Positions 16,530 to 24,367 of a stretch of DNA of 64,000 bases are shown here, in pieces. This DNA is from Burkholderiaceae bacterium (GTDB lineage Bacteria > Pseudomonadota > Gammaproteobacteria > Burkholderiales > Burkholderiaceae_E), in the NCBI GenBank assembly GCA_024235875.1, contig JACKLP010000010.1:1-64000 (forward strand), in the 5' to 3' direction. The stretch's first letter is position 1, and every line of letters begins with the position of its first letter. Below the pieces are notes generated by a model, which was given only the letters and a program-made list of their open reading frames with translations, had not been told where the DNA came from and did no database searches. Both the position numbers and the translations under genes were made by a program.

Positions 16530-17177
16530 ATGGATCGACGACCTATGCTCGCGCTGGACCACCTCGTCCTGGCCACCCTCGATCTGGACGTCGGTGCCCG
16601 CTGGCTCGCGTCGCGGCTGGGCGTCGCGCTCGACGGCGGCGGCGCACATCCCGGCTGGGGCACGCACAACCGCCTGCTCGCCTTGGGCGGCGACACCTAC
16701 CTGGAACTGATCGCCCCCGACCCGAGTCAGCCCGAGCCGGCACGCCCGCGGCCCTTCGGGCTCGACAGCCCGACGCTGCGCCAGATGCTCGCGCACAGGC
16801 CGCGCCTCGTGCATTTCATCGTGCGGACCGACGACATCGACGCGGCCCGGCACCTGATGGGACACGATCCTGGCGATGTGACCGAGATGTCGCGCGGCGC
16901 GCTGCGATGGCGTATCACGGTGCCCGGGCCCGGGCGAGTGGCCGGTGTCGGCGTCGCCCCGACGCTGATCGACTGGGGTACGGCAACGCCGCCCGGACGA
17001 AGCCTGCCCGATCGAGGCGTGAGCCTGGTGTCCCTGGAGGTCGAGGCCGATGCCGACACCCTGGCCTGCCTGACGCCGCTTGGCGCGACCGAACCAAGGA
17101 TACGGACCCGTGTGGGCGATGCGCCCGCCTTGCGAGCGAGTCTGCAAGCACCCTCGGGGGCCTGCGTGCTGGATTGA
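16530..17177 (+). CDS. VOC family (glyoxalase-like) protein
   Basis: A 215-aa protein of the vicinal-oxygen-chelate fold with the Glyoxalase_3-like pattern. A first module starts LALDHLVLATLDLD and carries a His and a Glu (DTYLELI); a second begins HFIVRTDDIDAA. The reaction is unknown. I chose ATG 16530; ATG 16545 is equally close to the conserved LDHLV start, and a TTG at 16509 would also be open. It is divergent from argS and convergent with the DUF465 gene, with a strong hairpin between the two 3' ends. Confidence 0.8.
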   Translation: MDRRPMLALDHLVLATLDLDVGARWLASRLGVALDGGGAHPGWGTHNRLLALGGDTYLELIAPDPSQPEPARPRPFGLDSPTLRQMLAHRPRLVHFIVRTDDIDAARHLMGHDPGDVTEMSRGALRWRITVPGPGRVAGVGVAPTLIDWGTATPPGRSLPDRGVSLVSLEVEADADTLACLTPLGATEPRIRTRVGDAPALRASLQAPSGACVLD

Positions 17178-17185
17178 GAGAATCC

Positions 17186-17214
17186 CCGGGCCGGCACCGC
17201 GGGCACCGGCCCGG
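17186..17214. terminator. Bidirectional hairpin between convergent genes
   Basis: A perfect inverted repeat with 9-base GC-only arms (17186-17194 and 17206-17214) and an 11-base loop. It lies 8 bases after the VOC stop and 8 bases before the DUF465 stop. No T-run follows on either strand, so termination strength is uncertain, but the position between two convergent 3' ends fits a shared terminator. Confidence 0.6.
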
Positions 17215-17222
17215 CGCCCGGC

Positions 17223-17480
17223 TTACTGCTGCTGCTGATGCGCCACCAGCATCCCGTAGAGTTCGTCCTTCAGGTGGACGCGCTTCATCTTCATTTCCTC
17301 GAGCATCAGGTCGGAGACATGGTCGACCCCCTGCTCGGCACGTACGACTTCGCGATCGATTGCCTCGTACTCGTCGAACAGCTTCGAGAAATGCGAGTTG
17401 TTGGTCTTCATTTGGTGGATCGCATCGCGCATCTCGGGGAAATCCTTGCCGAGCGGATGATTGTCAACGTATTGGGACAT
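17223..17480 (-). CDS. YdcH/DUF465 family small protein
   Basis: An 85-aa, highly charged helical protein of the DUF465 (YdcH) family, seen from the FSKLFDEYEAIDREV segment and the following HLKDELYG motif. The predicted structure is two antiparallel helices or a coiled coil. The function is unknown across the family. It ends in four consecutive glutamines. The start ATG 17480 has a very strong AAAGGAGG upstream, suggesting high translation. It lies downstream of an acyl-CoA synthetase gene, separated by a 16-base-pair hairpin, so it is probably transcribed on its own. Confidence 0.9.
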   Translation of the reverse strand: MSQYVDNHPLGKDFPEMRDAIHQMKTNNSHFSKLFDEYEAIDREVVRAEQGVDHVSDLMLEEMKMKRVHLKDELYGMLVAHQQQQ

Positions 17481-17519
17481 GCGTTCGGGCCTCCTTTGCC
17501 CACATTTTGAGAGCCGTCG

Positions 17520-17557
17520 GGGCCGGTGCGCTTGATCGATGTCAAGCGCACCGGCCC
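17520..17557. terminator. Long perfect hairpin between acyl-CoA synthetase and DUF465 genes
   Basis: Perfect 16-base arms (17520-17535 and 17542-17557) with a 6-base loop TCGATG. A run of four T follows on the + strand (17560-17563), while both flanking genes are on the minus strand, where no T-run follows. It may stop antisense transcription, act as an mRNA stabiliser, or be a factor-assisted terminator after the synthetase. The loop region also reads TTGAT-N4-GTCAA (17532-17545), one base from an FNR box. Confidence 0.6.
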
Positions 17558-17593
17558 GCTTTTGGTCGGCGCCGCCGGCGCCGGGGAAATTCG

Positions 17594-19252
17594 CTAGCCG
17601 ATCGCGCTGGACGAACGCACCAGCTCGCGCAGCACATGCTTCTGGATCTTGCCGGTGGAAGTCTTGGGCAGTTCGGCAAAGCGAACTTCGCGCGGACACT
17701 TGAACCGGGCCAGGTGCTCGCGACAATGCGCGATCAGGGCCTCGGGCTCCACTGCCGCATCGGGCTTGAGCTCGACGAACGCAAGCGGGGTCTCGCCCCA
17801 CTTGTCGTCGGGCTTGGCCACGACGGCGCAGGCGAGCACCGCGGGGTGCTTGTAGAGAGCGTCCTCGACCTCGATCGACGAGATGTTCTCGCCGCCGGAG
17901 ATGATGATGTCCTTGGCCCGGTCCTTCAGCTTGACGTAGCCGTCGGGCTCGAGCACCCCGAGATCGCCCGTGTGGAACCAACCGTCGGCAAAGGCTTCCT
18001 CGGTCGCCTTGGGATTCTTGAGGTAGCCCTTCATCACGATGTTTCCACGAAACATGACCTCGCCGATCGTCTCGCCATCGCGCGGCACTTCCCGCATCGT
18101 GGCCGGATCCAGTACCGTGCATTCCTCCTGGACCTGGTAGCGCATTCCCTGCCGGGCGTTCTTGGACACCTGCCCGGCAAGATCCAGCGCGTCCCAGTGG
18201 TCGTGCTTGGCGCAGGCCGCGGCCGGACCATAGACCTCGGTCAGCCCATAGACGTGCGTGACATCGAACCCGAGCGTGTTCATGCCTTCGATCATCGACG
18301 CCGGCGGCGCCGCGCCGGCCACCATGGCACGCACCGACCAGTCGATGCCGGCCCGCTGCGCGACCGGTGCATTGATCAGCGTGGAGTGCACGATCGGTGC
18401 GCCGCAGTAGTGGCTGACCCGATGTGCTCGGATCAGCGAGAAGATCAGGCCGGCGTCGACCTTGCGCAGGCAGACGTTGGTACCGGCCACGGCCGCGAGG
18501 GTCCAGGGGAAGCACCAGCCGTTGCAATGGAACATCGGCAGGGTCCACAGGTACACCGGATGGCGCGGCAGGTTCCAGGCCACGACATTGCCGAGCGCGT
18601 TCAGGTAGGCGCCACGATGGTGGACGACCACGCCCTTGGGATTGCCGGTCGTACCCGACGTGTAGTTCAGGCCGATCGCGTCCCACTCGTCCTCGGGCAG
18701 CGCGTAGACATGATCGGGCGAGCCGGTCTCGAGGAAGGCTTCGTACTCGATCTCTCCGAGCGGCTCGCCCGGGCCCTCGAAGACGGGATCGTCGACGTCG
18801 ATGACGAAGGGCAGCGGCTTGCCGGCGTCGCGCAGGATCTGCAGCGCCGCACCCACCGTCGGCGAGAACTCGCGGTCGGCGATCAGGACCTTGCTGGCGG
18901 AGTGCTCGAGGATGAAGGCGACCATCGCCGGGTCCAGGCGGGTATTGATGCTGTTGAGCACCGCGCCGGTCATCGGCACGCCGAAGTGCGCCTCGATCAT
19001 CGGGGGCGTGTTGGGCAGGATCACCGCAACGGTGTCGCCGTCGCCGATGTCGCGCGCGGCCAGCGCCCCGGCAAGCTGTCGGCAGCGGGCATGCACCGTG
19101 CGCCAGTCGCGCCGAAGCTCTCCATGAACGACCGCGCAATGGTCAGGGTAGACATCGGCGGCCCATCGAATCAGGGACAGGGGGCTCAGGGCCTGGAAGT
19201 TCGCGCGACGGCGCTGCAGCCCTTCGCGATAGGGATTCGGGATGGTCGGCAT
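17594..19252 (-). CDS. AMP-binding acyl-CoA synthetase, DmdB-like
   Basis: A 552-aa ANL-superfamily ligase that activates a carboxylate through an acyl-adenylate to a CoA thioester. Motifs: P-loop YTSGTTGNPKGV, VYGLTEVYGPA, the DGWFHTGD hinge region, DIIISGGENISS, and the C-terminal catalytic Lys in STGKIQKH. Overall sequence resembles the medium-chain / 3-methylmercaptopropionyl-CoA ligase (DmdB) group; the true substrate cannot be read from sequence. ATG 19252 is chosen because GAGGAG lies nine bases upstream. It is divergent from the thioredoxin gene and not obviously part of the downstream aromatic operon. Confidence 0.88.
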   Translation of the reverse strand: MPTIPNPYREGLQRRRANFQALSPLSLIRWAADVYPDHCAVVHGELRRDWRTVHARCRQLAGALAARDIGDGDTVAVILPNTPPMIEAHFGVPMTGAVLNSINTRLDPAMVAFILEHSASKVLIADREFSPTVGAALQILRDAGKPLPFVIDVDDPVFEGPGEPLGEIEYEAFLETGSPDHVYALPEDEWDAIGLNYTSGTTGNPKGVVVHHRGAYLNALGNVVAWNLPRHPVYLWTLPMFHCNGWCFPWTLAAVAGTNVCLRKVDAGLIFSLIRAHRVSHYCGAPIVHSTLINAPVAQRAGIDWSVRAMVAGAAPPASMIEGMNTLGFDVTHVYGLTEVYGPAAACAKHDHWDALDLAGQVSKNARQGMRYQVQEECTVLDPATMREVPRDGETIGEVMFRGNIVMKGYLKNPKATEEAFADGWFHTGDLGVLEPDGYVKLKDRAKDIIISGGENISSIEVEDALYKHPAVLACAVVAKPDDKWGETPLAFVELKPDAAVEPEALIAHCREHLARFKCPREVRFAELPKTSTGKIQKHVLRELVRSSSAIG

Positions 19253-19431
19253 CGTCGGGTCTCCTCGGGTTCGAAATGGGCGCGCCAGTGCCGTGGACTT
19301 CGCTGCGCTCGCCTGCATTCTACGAGCGGGCGCGAGCACTTCATCCCCGATGGCGATGGGGGTCGATGTCGTGCGATCGCCTCACTGGGCGTACATTCGA
19401 GGATGTGATCATTCCGACATCGGAGCGCAAC

Positions 19432-19815
19432 ATGGCAGTCCAGGCCCTGACGGCGGACGCATTCGACGAGACCATCACCGGCAACGACATCGTCGTCATC
19501 GATTTCTGGGCCCCTTGGTGCGGCCCCTGCAAGTCGTTCGCGCCGGTATTCGAGGCGGTCGCCGACGAGAACCCGGACGTCGCCTTCGTCAAGGTGAACA
19601 CCGACGAGGAAGGGGCACTGGCCCAGCATTTCGGCATCCGCTCGATTCCGACCATGATGATCTTTCGCGAACAGGTGATCGTGTTCCAGCAACCGGGGGC
19701 ACTGCCGCGAGGCGCCGTCACGGACATCGTCGAACAGGTTCGCAAGCTCGACATGGCCGAAGTCAAGCGCGCCGCCAAGCCCTTCGATCCCTCGGCCGAC
19801 GACCAGCAGGCCTGA
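19432..19815 (+). CDS. Thioredoxin
   Basis: A 127-aa cytosolic thioredoxin with the classical Trp-Cys30-Gly-Pro-Cys33 active site (WAPWCGPC), the cis-Pro loop (IRSIPTMMIF), and a C-terminal tail about 20 residues longer than E. coli TrxA. It reduces protein disulfides using thioredoxin reductase. ATG 19432 with a GGAG at the usual distance is preferred to several upstream in-frame starts. It stands alone between the divergent acyl-CoA synthetase and the aromatic cluster. Confidence 0.93.
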   Translation: MAVQALTADAFDETITGNDIVVIDFWAPWCGPCKSFAPVFEAVADENPDVAFVKVNTDEEGALAQHFGIRSIPTMMIFREQVIVFQQPGALPRGAVTDIVEQVRKLDMAEVKRAAKPFDPSADDQQA

Positions 19816-19854
19816 GCGAGGCCGGTTTCTTGCTATTGCTCGTGCGCGGCCATT

Positions 19855-19887
19855 TAGTTAACATCATTAACGATTAACTAGACTAAC
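19855..19887. promoter_or_regulatory. AT-rich TTAAC repeat cluster and inverted repeat, candidate MarR operator
   Basis: Four near-copies of (A/G)(T/C)TAAC lie at 19857-19862, 19866-19871, 19873-19878 and 19882-19887. Within them TAGTTAA (19855-19861) and TTAACTA (19874-19880) form a perfect 7-base inverted repeat. The AT-rich patch stands out in a GC-rich region and ends 42 bases before the crotonase start. MarR-family proteins bind such palindromes. The matching regulator would be the last gene of the operon (26113-26583). Confidence 0.6.
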
Positions 19888-19929
19888 TTTCGGGCGTGCG
19901 GTGGGCACCCCGATCCGGAGGCCGATTCC

Positions 19930-20706
19930 ATGAGCCAATTCGAGCTGCTGCGATTCGAGCGCGTCGGCGCCGTTGCACACGTCCAGATCAACCGTCCCGA
20001 GAAGCGCAATGCGCTCAGCGACCCGCTGATCGCCGAGATCAAGCAGTGCATGCTCGAGATGCCATCGGACGTCGGCGCCATCGTCATCGACGGTGTCGGC
20101 GATCATTTCAGTGCCGGCCTGGACCTGTCCGAGCTGCGCGAGCGCACCACGGCCGAGGGCATGTACCACTCGCTGAGCTGGCACGACGCCTTCCACCAGG
20201 TGCAGTTCGGACGGGTACCGGTGATCTCGGTGCTGCGCGGCGCCGTCATCGGCGGCGGGCTCGAGCTGGCGGCATCGACCCATATCCGCATCGCCGAGCC
20301 CAGCGCCTACTACGCGCTGCCCGAGGGCCAGCGCGGCCTGTTCGTGGGCGGCAGCGGCTCGGTGCGGATCCCGCGCCTGATCGGCTTCGCCCGCATGACC
20401 GACATGATGCTGACCGGCCGCGTCTACGACGCCCAGGAAGGCCAGGACATCGGCCTGACCCAGTATCTGGTCGACGCCGGCAAGGGCATCGAGAAGGCGA
20501 TGGCGCTGGCCGAGCGCATCGCGCAGAACGCGCCGCTGACCAACTATGCGGTGATGCACGTGCTGCCACGCATCGCCAGCCAGCCGATGGCCGAGGGCCT
20601 GATCATGGAATCGATGATCGCGGCGATCAGTTCGGGCGACCCGGAGGCGAAGTCGCGCCTGGCCGCCTTCATGGAGAAGCGGGCCGCCAAGGTCACGCGC
20701 GACTGA
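19930..20706 (+). CDS. Enoyl-CoA hydratase (crotonase family), hydroxycinnamate cluster
   Basis: A 258-aa crotonase. Both classical hydratase glutamates are present: Glu112 in GGGLEL and Glu132 in LPEGQ, exactly 20 residues apart, with oxyanion segments FSAGLDL and GAVIGGG. It should therefore be able to hydrate an enoyl-CoA. The hydratase-lyases that split feruloyl-CoA to vanillin lack the first Glu, so this looks like a beta-oxidation hydratase instead. It is first in a six-gene operon with a feruloyl-CoA-synthase-like ligase 22 bases downstream. GGAGG precedes the start. Confidence 0.9.
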   Translation: MSQFELLRFERVGAVAHVQINRPEKRNALSDPLIAEIKQCMLEMPSDVGAIVIDGVGDHFSAGLDLSELRERTTAEGMYHSLSWHDAFHQVQFGRVPVISVLRGAVIGGGLELAASTHIRIAEPSAYYALPEGQRGLFVGGSGSVRIPRLIGFARMTDMMLTGRVYDAQEGQDIGLTQYLVDAGKGIEKAMALAERIAQNAPLTNYAVMHVLPRIASQPMAEGLIMESMIAAISSGDPEAKSRLAAFMEKRAAKVTRD

Positions 20707-20728
20707 AGCCGGCGCGCAGGAGAACACG

Positions 20729-22567
20729 ATGAGCATGACCTACCGTTACCCCATCGAGACCGTGAAGCCGGTCGACCTGGAGGCCCGGGCCGACGGCACC
20801 ATGCTGGCGCGGCTGCGCGAGCCGCTCGGCGACTACCCGCGTCGCTTCACCGAAAGCCTGTTGCGGCATGCGCAGGCGCATCCGGAGCGCGTGCTCGCCG
20901 CGCGGCGCGAGGACGGGGGCGACTGGCGCCGGATCACCTATGGCGAGATGGTCGAGCGTGCGCGCCGAGTGGGCCAGGCGCTGCTCGACCGCGGGCTCGA
21001 TGCCGAGCGCCCGGTCGTGATCCTGTCGGAAAACGACCTCGAGCACCTGACGCTGGCACTGGCGGCCATGCACGTGGGCGTGCCCTACGCGCCGATCTCC
21101 ACCGCCTACTCGCTGGTCTCGAAGGACTACGGCAAGCTGCGCGGCATCATCGAGCTGCTCACGCCCGGCTTGGTGTTCGCGTCCGACGCGGCCCGCTATG
21201 GTGGCGCGATCGAAGCCGTGATGCCGGCCGACGCCGAGATCGTCTGCACCCGGGGCGCGCTCGATGCGCGGGCCACGACCGGCTTCGAGGCGCTGCTGGC
21301 CACCGAGGCGACCGCGGTGGTCGACGCGGCATTCGATTCGATCGACGGCGATCGCATCGCCAAGTTCCTGTTCACTTCAGGCTCCACCAAGGCGCCCAAG
21401 GGTGTGATCACGACCCACCGGATGATGACCAGCAACCAGCAGGTGCTGCGCCAGACCCTCAGCTGCATCACCGAGGAGCCACCGGTGCTGGTCGACTGGC
21501 TGCCCTGGAACCATGTCTTCGGCGGCAGCCACAACGTGGGCCTGGTGATCACCAACGGTGGCACGATCTACATCGACGACGGCAAGCCGGTGCCGGCACT
21601 GTTCCCCGAGACCCTGCGCAACCTGCGCGAAATTTCGCCGACGATCTATTTCAACGTGCCGCGTGGTTTCGAGGACCTGGTCCACGCGATGGAGGCCGAC
21701 GACGCGCTGCGCGAGAGCTTCTTCGCGCGAGTGAAGATGTTCTTCTCGGCCGGTGCCGGCATGCCGAACTCGGTCGCCGACGGCCTCTACCGGCTCGGCG
21801 AGATGAGCTGCGGCACCCGCGTGGGCCTGTATTCCGGGCTGGGCATGACCGAGACCGCGCCGTTCGCGCTCGGACCCTCGATCGTCGGCGAGCTACCCGG
21901 TGCGATCGGCTGCCCGGCGCCCGGCATGACCATCAAGCTCGTGCCCAACGGCGGCAAGCTCGAGGTTCGCTACCAGGGCCCGGGCGTGATGCCCGGCTAC
22001 TGGCGGGCGCCGCAGGCGAACGCCGAGGCCTTCGACGACGAAGGCTATTTCGTCAGTGGCGATGCGATTCGCCTCGTCGACCCCGAGCGCCCGGAGCTCG
22101 GCTTCGCGTTCGACGGCCGCGTGGCCGAGGACTTCAAGCTGCTGACCGGCACCTGGGTCAGCGTAGGGCCGCTGCGCACCCGGGCGCTGGCCGAAGGTTC
22201 GCCCTATGTGCAGGACGTGGTCGTGGCCGGCCATGATCGCGATTCGGTCGGCCTGCTGGTGTTCCCGAACTACGAGGCCTGCGCCCGGCTCGGCGGCCTG
22301 CCAGCGGGCGCGACGCCGGCGCAAGTAGTCGCCGCGCCCGCGGTCAGCGAGTTCTTCCAGGGCTTCGTGAACCGCATGCACGCGGCTGGCACCGGCGCGT
22401 CGAGCCGGATCGCCTGCGCCTTGCTGATGACCGAGCCGGCCGCGATCGATCGCGGCGAAGTCACCGACAAGGGATCGCTGAACCAGCGCGCGGTGCTCGG
22501 CAATCGACAGGCCAGTGTCGAGCGCCTCTACAGCGACGCCGACGACGTGGTCCGGCCGGCCGCCTGA
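20729..22567 (+). CDS. Feruloyl-CoA synthase-like ligase
   Basis: A 612-aa ANL ligase. Motifs: LFTSGSTKAPKGV (P-loop), LPWNHVFGG, YSGLGMTETAP, YFVSGDAIRLVDP, and a C-terminal DKGSLNQR that holds the candidate catalytic Lys. Length and motif spelling match the feruloyl-CoA synthase (Fcs) group rather than general fatty-acid ligases. It would activate ferulate, p-coumarate or caffeate to the CoA ester in the cytosol. It has a CAGGAG ribosome site. The following thiolase and 4-hydroxybenzoyl-CoA-type thioesterase support an aromatic acid substrate; which one is not decided by sequence. Confidence 0.85.
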   Translation: MSMTYRYPIETVKPVDLEARADGTMLARLREPLGDYPRRFTESLLRHAQAHPERVLAARREDGGDWRRITYGEMVERARRVGQALLDRGLDAERPVVILSENDLEHLTLALAAMHVGVPYAPISTAYSLVSKDYGKLRGIIELLTPGLVFASDAARYGGAIEAVMPADAEIVCTRGALDARATTGFEALLATEATAVVDAAFDSIDGDRIAKFLFTSGSTKAPKGVITTHRMMTSNQQVLRQTLSCITEEPPVLVDWLPWNHVFGGSHNVGLVITNGGTIYIDDGKPVPALFPETLRNLREISPTIYFNVPRGFEDLVHAMEADDALRESFFARVKMFFSAGAGMPNSVADGLYRLGEMSCGTRVGLYSGLGMTETAPFALGPSIVGELPGAIGCPAPGMTIKLVPNGGKLEVRYQGPGVMPGYWRAPQANAEAFDDEGYFVSGDAIRLVDPERPELGFAFDGRVAEDFKLLTGTWVSVGPLRTRALAEGSPYVQDVVVAGHDRDSVGLLVFPNYEACARLGGLPAGATPAQVVAAPAVSEFFQGFVNRMHAAGTGASSRIACALLMTEPAAIDRGEVTDKGSLNQRAVLGNRQASVERLYSDADDVVRPAA

Positions 22568-22627
22568 CCCGGCATCCGACCGATCGAAAAATCACCCAAT
22601 CGAACACTTACCGACGGAAACGACACG

Positions 22628-23887
22628 ATGAGCAACAACAACAAGGGATTCGCCGCCACCTACGACGACATCTGGATGGTCGACGGCGTGCGCACGCCCT
22701 TCGTCGACTACCAGGGCGCCTTCTCGCTGGTCTCGCCGATCGATCTCGGCATCAAGGTCGGTCGCGCCGCGCTCGAGCGTGCCGGCGTGCCGGCGACCGA
22801 CGTCGGCTCGGTCGTCACCGGCTCGGTCGCGCAGGCGAGCTTCGACGCCTTCATGCTGCCGCGCCACATCGGCCTGTACTCGGGTGTGCCGCAGGAAGTC
22901 GGCGCGATCCTGGTGCAGCGGATCTGCGGCACCGGCTTCGAGATCTTCCGGCAGGCGGCCAACGACCTGAACGGCGGCTATGCCGACGTCGCATTGTGCG
23001 TGGGCACCGAATCCATGAGTCGCAATCCGATCGCCAGCTACACGCACCGTGGCGGATTCCGGCTGGGCGCGCCGGTGGAGTTCAAGGACTTCCTGTGGGA
23101 AGCGCTGATCGACACCGCCCCGAACATCACGATGATCCAGACCGCCGAGAACCTGGCCAGGAAGTACGGCATCACCCGCGAGGAAGTCGACCAGTTCGCG
23201 CACGAGAGCTTCGAGCGCGCGGTGGCGGCTCAGGCCGACGGTTTCCTGGCCGGCGAGATCGTGCCGACCGACAACGAGAAGTTCGAGCTCGAGGGCTACG
23301 CGTCGCGTGGCATCGAGCTGCCGCGCAAGACCCCGGCCCAGGACCGCGACACGCATCCGCGGCCCTCGCCGGTCGATGCGCTCGCCCGGCTGCGCCCGGT
23401 CTATCGGGACGGCGTACAGACCGCCGGCAACAGCTCGGCGCTGGTCGATGGTGCCGCCGGCGCGGTCGTCGCGCGTGGCGGCTATGTGCGCGACCACGGC
23501 CTGAAGACGCTGGGCCGCGTGGCTGCCTCGGCCGCGGTCGGCGTCGAGCCCGAGTACATGGGCATCGGCCCGGTGCCGGCGATCCGCCTGCTGCTCGAGC
23601 GCGCCGGCCTGTCGATGGATGACATCGGCTGCGTGGAGGTCAACGAGGCGCAAGGCGCCCAGACGCTGGCGGTGATGAAGGCGCTCGAGATGGATCGCAA
23701 CAAGCTCAATGTCAACGGCGGCGCGATCGCGATCGGCCATCCGCTGGCGGCCACCGGCGTGCGGCTCACGATCACCGTGGCGCGCGAGATCCGGCGCCGC
23801 AACCAGCGCTGGGGCATCTCGTCGGCCTGCGTCGGTGGCGGCCAGGGCATGGCGCTGCTGATCGAGAACCCGGACTACCAGGCCTGA
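22628..23887 (+). CDS. Acetyl-CoA acyltransferase (thiolase)
   Basis: A 419-aa thiolase. The nucleophile Cys100 lies in QRICGTGFE, the catalytic His371 in GGAIAIGHPLAATG, and the second Cys401 in SSACVGGGQG; the NEA motif reads NEAQGAQ rather than the usual NEAFA. It would cleave a 3-oxoacyl-CoA with CoA. In this cluster the likely reaction is release of acetyl-CoA from an aryl-3-oxopropanoyl-CoA, giving an aroyl-CoA. It is third in the operon, 60 bases after the ligase. No 3-hydroxyacyl-CoA dehydrogenase is present in the cluster, which the proposed route would need. Confidence 0.9.
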   Translation: MSNNNKGFAATYDDIWMVDGVRTPFVDYQGAFSLVSPIDLGIKVGRAALERAGVPATDVGSVVTGSVAQASFDAFMLPRHIGLYSGVPQEVGAILVQRICGTGFEIFRQAANDLNGGYADVALCVGTESMSRNPIASYTHRGGFRLGAPVEFKDFLWEALIDTAPNITMIQTAENLARKYGITREEVDQFAHESFERAVAAQADGFLAGEIVPTDNEKFELEGYASRGIELPRKTPAQDRDTHPRPSPVDALARLRPVYRDGVQTAGNSSALVDGAAGAVVARGGYVRDHGLKTLGRVAASAAVGVEPEYMGIGPVPAIRLLLERAGLSMDDIGCVEVNEAQGAQTLAVMKALEMDRNKLNVNGGAIAIGHPLAATGVRLTITVAREIRRRNQRWGISSACVGGGQGMALLIENPDYQA

Positions 23888-23904
23888 AAGCGACGAGCCG
23901 ATCA

Positions 23905-24339
23905 ATGAAACACATCCTCACCCGCACGGTCGAGTTCGGCGACTGCGACCCTAGCGGCATCACCTTCCATCCGAACTTCTTCGCGTGGTTCGATGCCGGT
24001 TCACTGCACTACTTTCGCGCGGCCGGCCTGCCGCCCTGGCGCGAAACCGCGAAAACGATGGGCATCATCGGCACGCCGATCGTCTCGACGCAGTGCGACT
24101 TCAAGCTGCCCTGCCGCTACGGCGACATCGTCGAGGTCCACACCACCGTCGAGGAATGGCGCGAACGCAGCTTCGTGCATCGCCACGAGCTGCGCCGCGG
24201 CGACGACCTGCTGGCCGTGGCCACCGGCGTGCGGATCTTCGCCGGCCCCCACCCGACCGATCCGAACCGCATCCGCGCCGTTTCGCCACCGCCGTCGATC
24301 CGCGAGATCTGCGAGGCGCCGGGCGAGCACCGGTCCTGA
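23905..24339 (+). CDS. 4-hydroxybenzoyl-CoA thioesterase family protein
   Basis: A 144-aa hot-dog thioesterase. The segment EFGDCDPSGITFHPNF with Asp15, together with LPPWRET and GTPIVS, closely follows the Pseudomonas 4-hydroxybenzoyl-CoA thioesterase, whose catalytic Asp17 corresponds to Asp15 here. It would release the free aromatic acid, such as 4-hydroxybenzoate or vanillate, from the aroyl-CoA made by the thiolase 17 bases upstream. This gene is the strongest pointer to an aromatic rather than fatty-acid role for the operon. Confidence 0.9.
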   Translation: MKHILTRTVEFGDCDPSGITFHPNFFAWFDAGSLHYFRAAGLPPWRETAKTMGIIGTPIVSTQCDFKLPCRYGDIVEVHTTVEEWRERSFVHRHELRRGDDLLAVATGVRIFAGPHPTDPNRIRAVSPPPSIREICEAPGEHRS

Positions 24340-24367
24340 AAAACCGAAAGCCTTCGGAGCACCGAAC

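Noticed and set aside
17532..17545. A functional FNR box inside the long hairpin
   Set aside because: It has a mismatch and its symmetry is already explained by the 16-base inverted repeat; kept only as a low-weight remark.
19930..20706. Feruloyl-CoA hydratase-lyase (vanillin-forming)
   Set aside because: Both classical hydratase glutamates are present and no vanillin dehydrogenase gene follows, so the simple hydratase reading is better supported.
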